Notes under the pieces: generated by a model | Told to the model about the DNA's origin: nothing | What the model saw: the letters and a program-made list of their open reading frames with translations, nothing else | The model's database searches: none | Source: DATAPD01 sp036265385 | GTDB lineage: Bacteria > Acidobacteriota > Terriglobia > Terriglobales > Acidobacteriaceae | Assembly (NCBI GenBank): GCA_036265385.1 | Contig: DATAPD010000070.1 | Coordinates: 1-64,000 of the forward strand | Reading direction: 5' to 3' | Length of the DNA stretch: 64,000 nt | In this document: positions 1 to 7,017 of the stretch, piece after piece | How positions within the stretch are numbered: position 1 is the first letter of the stretch | Layout: the number at the start of each line of letters is the position of its first letter | Made by a program: the position numbers and the translations under genes

Positions 1-1
1 C

Positions 2-463
2 ACACGCGATTACGACCGCGCGATTGAGAGCTGCAACGACGCTTTGGCTCTGGACCCTGGATTCATCTTTGCGCAAGCGCGTCTCGCCCAACTCTATGGG
101 CTGAAGGGCATTCGAGAGCAAACCGTGGCGCACATGATTGCAAGCGCAGTGCTCAGTGGAAAAACGGAACTCGCAGAGAAGATGGAGTTCGCGCATAGTC
201 GAGGGGGCTTTAAAGCTGCGATCCGCGTGCAAGTCAAAGCGGACGAGTTGTCGCGGAAGCAGGGGAAATGGGTATCACTCACAGATGACGCCTGGTACAT
301 TCTTTTGATGGGAGATGAGGATCGCGCTTTGTCTTCCTTAGACGAGGCAGTTCAACAACGCGATCCTTTCGTTACTGCCCTTGCGGTAGACCCGCGATAT
401 GACAGAATGCGATCAGATCCGCGCTTCGTCAACATCCTAAAGCGCGTTGGACTTCCACATTAG
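2..463 (+). CDS. TPR-repeat protein, C-terminal part (truncated by window edge)
   Basis: The reading frame is open from the first bases, so the gene starts before the window. The first visible residues (DYDRAIESCNDALALDPGFIFA) form a typical TPR helix pair, followed by a helical tail ending in DPRYDRMRSDPRFVNILKRVGLP. That ending is common in TPR proteins fused to winged-helix or kinase domains in Acidobacteriota, where TPRs serve protein-protein contacts. An internal TTG at 44 could be misread as a start, but it falls inside the TPR. The upstream catalytic or DNA-binding part is outside the window, so the full function cannot be named. Confidence 0.75.
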   Translation, partial: TRDYDRAIESCNDALALDPGFIFAQARLAQLYGLKGIREQTVAHMIASAVLSGKTELAEKMEFAHSRGGFKAAIRVQVKADELSRKQGKWVSLTDDAWYILLMGDEDRALSSLDEAVQQRDPFVTALAVDPRYDRMRSDPRFVNILKRVGLPH

Positions 464-561
464 ATAATTGTTCGAAGGCTAGAGCCAGACCCATGTAACG
501 GGTGGGCGGGGTTCTTATTTTAACCCCCTTTTCTCGCGCTTGGTGCGTGGAACAGTCTCCC

Positions 562-590
562 GGTCAATCAATGTAATCGCTGTTAACAGC
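562..590. repeat. Dispersed inverted-repeat element, single arm, reverse orientation
   Basis: GGTCAATCAATGTAAT is followed by the perfect palindrome GCTGTTAACAGC. Read on the minus strand it aligns with the arm seen at 2315, 6364 and 7511. Where those copies carry the hairpin GGCGA...TCGCC, this one has a different but still perfectly paired hairpin. It lies between the TPR gene and the next gene. Confidence 0.6.
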
Positions 591-661
591 AGTTGAGCTG
601 ATCTGTTGACCAAGGTTCCCGGCCACTCTAAAATCTTTCGCCAGTTCAAAGGAGCAAACGT

Positions 662-1114
662 ATGCGTCCCACGAGAGTACTGGCCGTCTTGTTGTTGTCT
701 GTAGGATTGTTGGCCGCTCAGAATCCTCTTAGCGGCACCTGGAAACTGAATCCATCCAAATCCAACTTTCCACCACCGGCTCCGCAAAGTGAGACCGCAT
801 ACATCCAAGCAGATGATGACAACTTTCAGATGAAAGACGAAGTCATAGATGCTAAAGGAACGACCTTGCACGTCGCGTGGGACGCAAAATTCGACGGGAA
901 GGAGTACCCGGTCTTAGGCGATCCAAGCTCCGATTCGATTACTCTGAAGCGTGTCGATGCAAACACGTTCAAAGCGATTCTAAAGAAGAGCGGGAAGGTC
1001 GTATCGGACTCGACAATAGTCGTATCAGTCGATGGAAAGACCACCACCGTAAATTTCGTGGACACCTCACAGGCAGTGCCGGCCAACGGCACCGCAGTTT
1101 ACGACAAGCAGTGA
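662..1114 (+). CDS. Secreted lipocalin-like hypothetical protein
   Basis: 150 residues. An N-terminal signal peptide (MRPTRVLAVLLLSVGLLAAQ) is followed by SGTWKLNPSKSNF, a motif that opens a large family of small secreted beta-rich proteins frequent in Acidobacteriota. The rest alternates short beta-strand-like stretches (DSITLKRVDANTFKAIL, TIVVSVDGKTTTVNF), which fits a lipocalin-like barrel. A good AAAGGAG sits 7 bases before the ATG and fixes the start. No enzymatic motif is visible and the ligand is unknown. It stands alone between two repeat copies, so there is no operon context. Confidence 0.7.
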   Translation: MRPTRVLAVLLLSVGLLAAQNPLSGTWKLNPSKSNFPPPAPQSETAYIQADDDNFQMKDEVIDAKGTTLHVAWDAKFDGKEYPVLGDPSSDSITLKRVDANTFKAILKKSGKVVSDSTIVVSVDGKTTTVNFVDTSQAVPANGTAVYDKQ

Positions 1115-1150
1115 CGGTCTCCGCTTCCGAAGTAGCTATCTAGGCGCAGC

Positions 1151-1171
1151 ATCGCACTACACTAAATAGCC
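1151..1171. repeat. Dispersed inverted-repeat element, degenerate arm
   Basis: ATCGCACTACACTAAATAGCC is a degenerate match to the arm TCGCCACTACACTCATTGAGC found at 10164. A weak partner (GTGAATGCCTATTA) follows near 1204-1217. The copy sits in the spacer before the metallo-hydrolase gene and is one of the least conserved. Confidence 0.45.
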
Positions 1172-1317
1172 CCGGTTGGCTCCAGTTCCCCAGAGTAATC
1201 GTTGTGAATGCCTATTAAGGACGGACGGGTTCCCGATTTCAATAAACTTTCTTATTGCCGGGGTTAGACATTTTCACGTCCGATCAAACTGAAGTGATTT
1301 TGTGTTCGGAGTGACAA

Positions 1318-2259
1318 ATGAGAGTTAGTTTCTCAGCCGCGTGGCTCTTCACATTGCTCCTTGCGTTCATCGGTGGCTTTCATGCCAGTGACGCAAGCGC
1401 CCAGAGGGTTCCGCTTCAGGCCCGAATCACGATTTTGTACGATGCCTTTGGCAAGCATTCGTCGATGCAAAAAGATTGGGGCTATTCCGCTTTCATCGAA
1501 TATCGCGGGAAACGGATTTTGTTCGATACCGGGAACAATCCTCACATCTTGGCAGAGAATTGCAAATCGAAAGGAATCGATTTGGCCAAATTGGACTATG
1601 TTGTGATGTCGCACCGCCACGGCGACCATATGGGAGGATTGAGCTACGTCTTATCTGTAAATCCCAAGATCACTATCTACGCACCTAAAGAGGGATTTGG
1701 AGTCTACGGCGCAGATTTGCCCAGCACCTTCTATCGGAAGGACCCGTTCCTCCCCCAGGAGAAGCGCTATTACAATGGTACTCCTCCCGAAATTATGCGG
1801 TTTGGTTCTGCGTGGGCGGATGCCAACTTCCAGTTGGTGGAAAAGAATACCGAGATTGCGCCAAACATACATCTTTTGACGCTGGTTTCTGAGAAGCCCG
1901 GTACGCTCGAATTGCGTGAGCTATCGCTTGCCATCAATACGCCAGATGGGCTGATTATTGTTGTAGGTTGTTCTCACCCTGGCATCGACAGAATCGTCGA
2001 AGTGGCCACGACCATCAACCCCCACACTCATCTCGTAGTCGGGGGCTTTCATCTAGTCGTGGCACCCGACGCGGAGATTGCGAAGATCGCTACTGCGCTG
2101 CAAGACCACTTCAAAGTAGACTTCATCGCTCCCGGTCATTGCACGGGAGAGCCAGCATTCACAGCGCTTCAGAAGGCCTTCGCGGATCACTACGTTTATG
2201 CGGGGTTGGGTACAACTCTGATGATAGGCGATTCTAATGATGAGGCAGACGGACCATAA
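1318..2259 (+). CDS. Exported metallo-beta-lactamase-fold hydrolase
   Basis: 313 residues. A signal peptide (about residues 1-28, ending DASAQ) precedes a metallo-beta-lactamase fold. The metal motif HRHGDH lies near residue 99, and VGCSHPGI near 217 and PGHCTGE near 272 supply further ligands. The VGCSHPG motif is characteristic of the COG1237 branch, related to archaeal 7,8-dihydropterin-6-methyl-aminobenzene phosphate synthases, rather than true beta-lactamases. Export suggests a periplasmic hydrolase of unknown substrate. The start is the ATG with CGGAG upstream. It is a single-gene module flanked by repeat copies at 1151 and 2315. Confidence 0.85.
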   Translation: MRVSFSAAWLFTLLLAFIGGFHASDASAQRVPLQARITILYDAFGKHSSMQKDWGYSAFIEYRGKRILFDTGNNPHILAENCKSKGIDLAKLDYVVMSHRHGDHMGGLSYVLSVNPKITIYAPKEGFGVYGADLPSTFYRKDPFLPQEKRYYNGTPPEIMRFGSAWADANFQLVEKNTEIAPNIHLLTLVSEKPGTLELRELSLAINTPDGLIIVVGCSHPGIDRIVEVATTINPHTHLVVGGFHLVVAPDAEIAKIATALQDHFKVDFIAPGHCTGEPAFTALQKAFADHYVYAGLGTTLMIGDSNDEADGP

Positions 2260-2314
2260 CGTGTCCAGCGCACTGGAACGTATCCTTGGCGATCCGAAAA
2301 CCAGCGTCTCCCCA

Positions 2315-2348
2315 TAGTTGGCGAAAATCGCCATTACATTCATTGAGG
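2315..2348. repeat. Dispersed inverted-repeat element, left arm
   Basis: TAGTTGGCGAAAATCGCC, with the perfect hairpin GGCGA-AAA-TCGCC, is followed by ATTACATTCATTGAGG. It is among the best conserved left arms. No clear right arm follows. Confidence 0.75.
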
Positions 2349-2655
2349 CTGTCACATCACGCAGGTATAGGTGTGGAATGTGGCGTATCGGACGTGGTTC
2401 GGATTCCGCCTAGGCCGCACAACTTGAATTCCAGTGGATCAAGACGATAAAACGATAGGAGACCCGAATTTAGCGCGGTATCGCGATTCGTTGGTGGCGA
2501 GCGTCAGGAAGTTGATGAATCCTTCCTCATGAGCCGCAAGCAACTTGCATCCTCCTTGAGGCATGACACCCACAACTCCGAGCCACATTACTGTGTGATA
2601 CGTCGAAGCCTTAGCTGAAGCAGTATCTAGGTGTAAAAGAGCAAGCCTTTGCCAA

Positions 2656-2687
2656 CTGTTATAACATCGCCATTACACTGATTGATC
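2656..2687. repeat. Dispersed inverted-repeat element, left arm
   Basis: CTGTTATAAC, containing the palindrome GTTATAAC, is followed by ATCGCCATTACACTGATTGA. The core matches the family, while the leading hairpin has a different sequence from the 2315 copy. It ends just before the small gene at 2715. Confidence 0.7.
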
Positions 2688-2714
2688 TGCGGCAGCGAAC
2701 TTTCGTTGAAAAAA

Positions 2715-3005
2715 ATGGGTAGTCCAATGACAGGCGAACCGGAGCATGAACAGAGAATCCGCTTACGCACAACGCCCAGCCTTGTGCTCTGGGAACTTCT
2801 GATCAAGACGCTGCGCAACCCAGAAATGCGAAAAGAAGTAAGTCCTGGCAATTACGAAATTACATTTCGAGTGGACGAAGCAGAACGGCTGGCTTTGATT
2901 TACCTCGCAGGCGCAATTCAAAGAGCTGTGCCTGATGCTGTGGCACCTGTGGCCCCGGAGCTGATCGCCGAGGGTAAGCGCTGGTTGCTGTCGCGACCCA
3001 AGTGA
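2715..3005 (+). CDS. Small hypothetical protein
   Basis: About 96 residues from the ATG at 2715 (MGSPMTGEPEHEQ); an ATG at 2727 is also possible. No clear ribosome-binding site is visible, which lowers confidence. The sequence looks protein-like: two amphipathic helices (PSLVLWELLIKTLRNPEMRKEV and EAERLALIYLAGAIQRAVPDAV) surround a short beta stretch (NYEITFRVDE). There is no signal peptide or catalytic motif. It occupies one repeat-bounded module alone. I do not recognise the family. Confidence 0.45.
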   Translation: MGSPMTGEPEHEQRIRLRTTPSLVLWELLIKTLRNPEMRKEVSPGNYEITFRVDEAERLALIYLAGAIQRAVPDAVAPVAPELIAEGKRWLLSRPK

Positions 3006-3375
3006 TTGGCGTAACATCTATATGCGGCTGCCACAAAGCTGGCCGGCGCGAAAATCCTGCCCGGTCTGTTCAACACTATTCAGCAAACGATGCTGCTGCC
3101 GAAAGGCAGGTCGTCGGCAGTTCAGGCAAAATTCGCGGAACTGGCAGCCGAGGCAAAGCGAACTGGCATAGTGCAAAAGCTATCGACAAACGGGGGTTGA
3201 AGGGTGTTCGCGTTGCACCAGAATGACAACGATAGTGCCCTAGCGCTCTTCAGCAATGCCATATTGTTGCTAAATCGTCATCAGACTCATCGACGGATGG
3301 TCAATGAGTGATAACGCCTGTTAACAACAACCAGCTTTGGAATAACTGACAAAAGTCAGAGTAAACTTCTGCACT
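3006..3375. other. Gene-free spacer before the ankyrin gene
   Basis: 370 bases with no supported gene. The distal part carries a paired repeat copy (3264-3332). The first 220 bases contain only a low-quality frame (3002-3226) without a ribosome-binding site. Confidence 0.5.
3264..3332. repeat. Dispersed inverted-repeat element, both arms
   Basis: A degenerate left arm (TTGTTGCTAAATCGTCATCA then GACTCATCGAC, 3264-3294) is followed almost directly by a well-kept right arm (GGTCAATGAGTGATAACGCC then TGTTAACAACAACC, 3299-3332). The two arms can pair around a very short spacer. Confidence 0.75.
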
Positions 3376-3666
3376 ATGGTTCCCAACCTAGGCGATCTAC
3401 ACCGCGCCGTACTGAAGTGCGACATTCCAGCTATTCAAAGCCTGCTCGACGCAGGCGCTGACCCAAGTGCAATTGATATGGATGGGATGACCCCGCTACA
3501 TTGGGCCGTTTACGGAGGATACGTCGAAGTTGCCGAACTGCTTCTCAGGGCAGGCGCTGACCCGAATATCCAATGCCTTGGAACAACCCCCCTTTGGCAC
3601 GCTGAGGACGACTTTGGAATGGTAGAAATGGCAGCGCTGTTACGCTCTTTCAACGCGGAGAAGTAA
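3376..3666 (+). CDS. Ankyrin-repeat protein
   Basis: 96 residues, almost entirely three ankyrin repeats. GDLHRAVLKCDIPAIQSLLD opens the first, DGMTPLHWAVYGGYVEVAEL is the central canonical repeat with the TPLHxA signature, and GTTPLWHAEDDFGMVEMAAL is the third. Ankyrin repeats are protein-binding scaffolds. No signal peptide or other domain is visible, so it is probably a cytoplasmic binding protein. Upstream spacing is tight after the repeat copy at 3299-3332. A copy also follows 10 bases after the stop, so the gene exactly fills its module. Confidence 0.85.
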   Translation: MVPNLGDLHRAVLKCDIPAIQSLLDAGADPSAIDMDGMTPLHWAVYGGYVEVAELLLRAGADPNIQCLGTTPLWHAEDDFGMVEMAALLRSFNAEK

Positions 3667-3676
3667 ACCCGGCGCC

Positions 3677-3700
3677 GGTCAATGAGTGCTAACGCCTGAT
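3677..3700. repeat. Dispersed inverted-repeat element, right arm only
   Basis: GGTCAATGAGTG is followed by CTAACGCCTGAT, starting 10 bases after the ankyrin stop codon. It matches the right arm at 4654 nearly base for base. No left arm is present, because the coding region occupies that place. Confidence 0.75.
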
Positions 3701-3748
3701 AGCGTCAATTGCTCCGACGTTTCAACTGTCCAAGGCCGTCGTGCGCCG

Positions 3749-4426
3749 CTATTTGCCTGCCGGGATTACCGTGACCAGTGCGCAGGCAAGTTGATAAGGT
3801 GCGGACTCCTGTTCTGCTCTGAGCGTTAAAGACAAAGGCTCGGAAACTTTCCCAGGTGCTGTATAAAGACCAGTTTCGGAGACTATGCCACAATCCGAAG
3901 TCGCACAAACTTCCCCATTCAAGGTCCAAATCAGATGGGGGTTTGCAGATCCCGTCGGAGGGACAGAAAACTGCTGGATCGAGCCAGCAACCAGCGTAAC
4001 CGGACCGTGTGGTGAAATTTGGAATTTGGAGTTGTAGACGAAATGGAATCGCAGCGCAATATGCTCACCTTTGAACTCAGAAGGCAACGCTGGAAATCGA
4101 TTCCCGGCCGAGATAGCCGACCAGGCAGCGCGGTCCAACTGAACATCACCCGAGCCGTAGGACAGTTTCTGTCCAGCTACTGTGCCGTTTTTTCGAATGG
4201 CAAACTCGATTCCGACATAGCCTTCCTTCAGCATAGGAACTCGCGCAACATCAGGAACGCGGTTGTACCAGTTCTCGCGTACCTTTTGGAGAACGACCTT
4301 AAGGTAAGGACCAAAATCGACACCCAAAGTGTTGCTCAAGACTTCAAGTTGGCCCCGACTCTTGCAAAGTTTATCTAAAGAGCGGTAAGCGTCATCTTTA
4401 CCCCGAGTCTTGGTTTTTCTGCTCAT
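3749..4426 (-). CDS. TonB C-terminal-like domain protein with Ig-like tail
   Basis: 225 residues. After a charged N-terminus, residues about 37-135 (YLKVVLQKVRENWYNRVPDV, then VGIEFAIRKNGTVAGQKLSYGSG and LDRAAWSAIS) match the TonB C-terminal fold, including the strand-turn-strand and AAWSAI helix. The C-terminal third (VTLVAGSIQQFSVPP, WTLNGEVCATSDCGIVSETGLYTAPG) resembles bacterial Ig-like domains that end in GLYTAPG. Such proteins are normally periplasmic, yet no signal peptide or membrane segment is seen, so the N-terminus may be lost or the start misread. The start overlaps the stop of the upstream small gene by ATGA, which suggests translational coupling. Confidence 0.65.
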   Translation of the reverse strand: MSRKTKTRGKDDAYRSLDKLCKSRGQLEVLSNTLGVDFGPYLKVVLQKVRENWYNRVPDVARVPMLKEGYVGIEFAIRKNGTVAGQKLSYGSGDVQLDRAAWSAISAGNRFPALPSEFKGEHIALRFHFVYNSKFQISPHGPVTLVAGSIQQFSVPPTGSANPHLIWTLNGEVCATSDCGIVSETGLYTAPGKVSEPLSLTLRAEQESAPYQLACALVTVIPAGK

Positions 4427-4599
4427 TCTGACCCCGGCTGTATGGAACCGACAACCAGAGCATCAGCAAAAGTGTAGATCTCGCCAAAGTTGCTTTCACA
4501 CTGAACGACCTCTCCGGCTAGTGGAAGATCAGCTTGCGCCAGTTTCATTCCGTCCTTACGACGCAGCATTGTAATCTCGAAGATCGGCAGCTTGTTCAT
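4423..4599 (-). CDS. Small hypothetical protein upstream of TonB-like gene
   Basis: 58 residues (MNKLPIFEITMLRRKDG to GSIQPGSE) from the ATG at 4599. No ribosome-binding site is visible, and the sequence before it belongs to the repeat element. It ends in a 4-base ATGA overlap with the next gene on the same strand, the best evidence that it is translated. The sequence is mildly acidic with no recognised domain. It could instead be an N-terminal fragment separated from the downstream gene by a frameshift. Confidence 0.4.
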   Translation of the reverse strand: MNKLPIFEITMLRRKDGMKLAQADLPLAGEVVQCESNFGEIYTFADALVVGSIQPGSE

Positions 4600-4610
4600 C
4601 GTTAGCGATC

Positions 4611-4679
4611 GTTGGCGAAATATCGCCGCTACACTCAGAACCTTACAGACCACGTCAATGAGTGCTAACGCCTGATTTC
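4611..4679. repeat. Dispersed inverted-repeat element, complete copy
   Basis: The most complete copy. The left arm (4611-4637) is GTTGGCGAAATATCGCC plus GCTACACTCA, containing the hairpin GGCGA-AATA-TCGCC. A 16-base spacer follows, then the right arm (4654-4679) GTCAATGAGTGCTAACGCC plus TGATTTC. The CACTCA and TGAGTG segments pair across the spacer. It lies between divergent modules. Confidence 0.8.
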
Positions 4680-4870
4680 AACAGTTACGCAGAAGCCTAC
4701 TCCAAAATGGAGTTGAATACGGCCCGTCCTGCGCGTCTGAGAGAAACTTTTCCAATTGGAGGGTTTCGCGGCGACGATTGGTTTGTGAGGACATGCAGAC
4801 CACGTTGCACCAAATACAACTGCGAAGCAGTAGTACAATTTCGGCCGACCGGCGATTTGGGGAGGTCACT

Positions 4871-5188
4871 ATGTGTTCCATTCAGTTAATCTGCTTCGTG
4901 ATAGGAAGCTTGCTTATCGCTCTGCCCCTTCCAAGCCAGAACGTCAACCCGATGCACCCGGAAGAAATTCAGGTCCAGAAACACCCCTCGCCGGACGACA
5001 TGAGGGCTCGTGTAGCTAGCCTTCAGCTTCAGAAGGATGCCAAAGAACTCGCTGACCTTTGCGCTTCTGTCCCCCGTGACTTGTCTGGCGTGAACCAAGG
5101 TTTCTTGTCCCGAGGGGCGGTGGAAAAGCTGAAGCGCATGGAAAAGCTTTCCAAACGCGTCCGCGAGCAGTTGACGCAGTATCGTTAA
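4871..5188 (+). CDS. Small secreted hypothetical protein
   Basis: 105 residues from the ATG at 4871, chosen because GGAGG at 4861 is correctly spaced and because it gives a signal peptide (MCSIQLICFVIGSLLIALPLPSQ). The mature part is helical and charged (DDMRARVASLQLQKDAKELADLCASVP, then AVEKLKRMEKLSKRVREQLTQY), suggesting a short periplasmic coiled coil. Similar small proteins ending in a KLSKRVRxxL helix are common in Acidobacteriota, with no assigned function. The stop overlaps the start of a repeat relic. Confidence 0.65.
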   Translation: MCSIQLICFVIGSLLIALPLPSQNVNPMHPEEIQVQKHPSPDDMRARVASLQLQKDAKELADLCASVPRDLSGVNQGFLSRGAVEKLKRMEKLSKRVREQLTQYR

Positions 5189-5210
5189 AATCGCCACCTG
5201 ATTTCGTCAA
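5186..5210. repeat. Relic of the dispersed element, arms fused
   Basis: GTTAAAATCGCC runs directly into ACCTGATTTCGTC. The first part matches the left-arm core (AAAATCGCCA) and the second the right-arm tail (GCCTGATTTC), as if the intervening palindrome had been deleted. It overlaps the stop codon of the preceding gene. Confidence 0.4.
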
Positions 5211-5559
5211 CTACTGCGGAACGCTGGGAATTGCAAGCCACTTCGTCTAACGCATGCCTTCGTCAACAACTGAATTTTTCGTGGAAATGCGGAGTCAAAA
5301 GAGCATCATTGCATCGGAGCAACGAACTTAACCCCATTGAAAGCTAGTCTTCTCCTCGGGGCGATTCAATCGAGGGGAGTATGTATCGTTGCTTTGAGGA
5401 GACTCCCGCCGACTCTTAGCAGCGCTCTTGAGTCGCCCCCATCCGCATCGTGTAGACTCGGCGACCCAGTGTGGAAGTATTGGCCCATTTTCAAGTAGTT
5501 GGTGAAATCGCTTGGTTTCGTCAATTATGAGCCGCTGGTGTGGTGCGGTCAGAAATGGG
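5189..5559. other. Gene-free spacer with repeat relics
   Basis: 371 bases between convergent genes. It holds the fused relic at its start and a degenerate arm near its end. Between them are the short direct repeats TTCGTCAACTAC and TTCGTCAACAAC. No coding frame or promoter is convincing. Confidence 0.5.
5496..5525. repeat. Dispersed inverted-repeat element, degenerate left arm
   Basis: TAGTTGGTGAAATCGC matches the left-arm start TAGTTGGCGAAAATCGCC. The following TTGGTTTCGTCAAT has diverged from ATTACACTCATTGA. It sits 35 bases after the stop of the convergent response-regulator gene. Confidence 0.45.
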
Positions 5560-6219
5560 CTAGGCCGCAGTGCCCTTCCGCGTAATGACAGGGGGGGCTT
5601 TAGCTCTTGTAGGAGAGAAAACTGAAAGAGAAAAATCAATAATGTATTTAACTAGGTTCGAGCAAAACAGGCATTGCGTTTCAAGGACCTCCGGGTTCTC
5701 CTCTTTGGTCACATTCAGCGGGAACGACCGCAGACACTCCGTACAGGTAATCACGATGTAAGGTATTCCATTGGAGTCTTTCCCGTTCCGTGGAATCCAA
5801 ACCGGGGCACAGCCATCCTGATGGGCCCTGGCCTGTTCGGCAGACGTCTGGATCAGGGCAGCAACACTGTTCAGGAGAGTTTTCAGAGAATCCTGCCCCT
5901 TAGCGTAAAAAGCGTCGGCAAGCACCCCGGTCGGGACGACTCTGCTTCCATACGCTCCGCTGCTGGCAATTACTGAAATCTTGGGAAAGCGGCGGCGAAC
6001 CACTGACAGGAATTCAAAGCCCGACATTTTGGGCATGTTGAGATCGGAAATGATTACATCCGGGACGAGCTGTTTTAGCTTGAGAAGACCGTCAAAACCA
6101 TTTTCCGCAGCAGCTACCTCGTAGCCTTCTTTTCGCAGCAACTGCGCAAATACCTCACGGACGCTCTCATCGTCGTCCACTACAAGGACCCGGTGTTTTT
6201 CGGGCGTAGAGGTAGACAT
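5560..6219 (-). CDS. Response regulator with C-terminal zinc-ribbon-like domain
   Basis: 219 residues. Residues about 9-125 are a receiver domain: acidic pocket VVDDDES, phospho-acceptor Asp in DVIISDLNMPKMSG, Ser in IASSGAY and Lys in AFYAKGQD. The C-terminal part is not a DNA-binding, GGDEF or HD-GYP output. It has two Cys pairs (CTEC near 161 and CLFC near 184) in a 50-residue segment, as in a zinc ribbon, followed by a variable tail. Output is probably protein-protein or metal-dependent. No partner histidine kinase is nearby, so this is an orphan regulator and its signal is unknown. Confidence 0.8.
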   Translation of the reverse strand: MSTSTPEKHRVLVVDDDESVREVFAQLLRKEGYEVAAAENGFDGLLKLKQLVPDVIISDLNMPKMSGFEFLSVVRRRFPKISVIASSGAYGSRVVPTGVLADAFYAKGQDSLKTLLNSVAALIQTSAEQARAHQDGCAPVWIPRNGKDSNGIPYIVITCTECLRSFPLNVTKEENPEVLETQCLFCSNLVKYIIDFSLSVFSPTRAKAPPVITRKGTAA

Positions 6220-6521
6220 AGCTCCGTTTTATTCCACCTAGCGGACAAAAAAGTATTCCATTTCGCGAACTCACATGTCTGTTCAAAATTGAACACTGGT
6301 TTGTGTCCACTTGAGTGTCAAATCCGCTTTGCTGACCCGTTGTGAAGAGGCGTACCCGCCTCGTAGTTGGCGAAAAATCGCCATTTCACTCAAGTGACCC
6401 GAATTTTGGGGGAATAACAACGCGAGCTAGGGACCGCTGAACTCTGGCGTGCCCACAGTGCCGCACGACTTTCCTGATTTTCCGAAAGGAGTAGACTTGC
6501 TCTCAATTTCAGGGAGTGTCG
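6220..6521. other. Divergent intergenic region with one repeat copy
   Basis: 302 bases between the response regulator and the PPOX gene. The only recognisable structure is the repeat copy at 6364-6399. Promoters for both flanking genes are expected here, but I cannot assign boxes with confidence. Confidence 0.5.
6364..6399. repeat. Dispersed inverted-repeat element, left arm
   Basis: TAGTTGGCGAAAAATCGCC, with the perfect hairpin GGCGA-AAAA-TCGCC, is followed by ATTTCACTCAAGTGACC. It differs from the 2315 copy by only a few bases, including one extra A in the loop. Confidence 0.75.
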
Positions 6522-6974
6522 ATGAGAATTGTCGAAATCTCGCACGAGGAATGCAAAGATCTTTTGAATCGCGTATCAGTTGGACGGCTCGCGTGCTCGC
6601 TCGAAGACCAACCCTACATAGTTCCCGTCTGCTTCGCCTTTGAACCTGAGTTCCTCTATGTCTTCTCAACGCTGGGGCAAAAGATTGAATGGATGCGCCA
6701 GAACCCCAAGGTTTGTTTGCAAGCGGACGAAATAGCAAGCCTTTCCAGTTGGACCAGTGTGGTCGTAAACGGGACCTTTCTCGAATTGCGCGAACCGCAG
6801 TACGCAGCCGAAAAGGAACATGCGCGAGAGCGACTCGCCGAATATTCAGAATGGTGGCGCATCCCGCTAGAAGAGCGCCGCGAACGTACTCGCGATCCGG
6901 CGATAGAGCCTGTCTTCTTTCGCATCGACATTACGTCGATAAGCGGTTTGCGCGGCATCCCCGAAGCTGAATAA
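6522..6974 (+). CDS. Pyridoxamine 5'-phosphate oxidase-like flavin-binding protein
   Basis: 150 residues. The start is the ATG at 6522, preceded by AGGGAG; an in-frame GTG lies at 6516. MRIVEISHEECKDLLNRVSVGRLACSLEDQPYIVPVCFAF is the typical N-terminus of the split-barrel flavin-binding family (PPOX/NimA-like). VFSTLGQKIEWMRQNPKVCLQ and WTSVVVNGTFLEL follow, the strands that bind FMN or a related cofactor. Family members are FMN- or F420-dependent reductases or haem-binding proteins, and the exact substrate cannot be read. It is followed 43 bases later by a cytochrome c gene on the same strand, so a redox role and a shared transcript are plausible. Confidence 0.8.
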   Translation: MRIVEISHEECKDLLNRVSVGRLACSLEDQPYIVPVCFAFEPEFLYVFSTLGQKIEWMRQNPKVCLQADEIASLSSWTSVVVNGTFLELREPQYAAEKEHARERLAEYSEWWRIPLEERRERTRDPAIEPVFFRIDITSISGLRGIPEAE

Positions 6975-7017
6975 TGAAAAGACATTCTTCATCTCATAAG
7001 TTTTAAGGAGATAGCCT

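Larger units (their letters stand above)
2260..2714. other. Gene-free spacer with two repeat copies
   Basis: This 455-base stretch has no convincing coding frame. It contains two copies of the dispersed arm in the same orientation (2315-2348 and 2656-2687) with about 300 bases between them. Nothing else is recognised. Confidence 0.6.
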
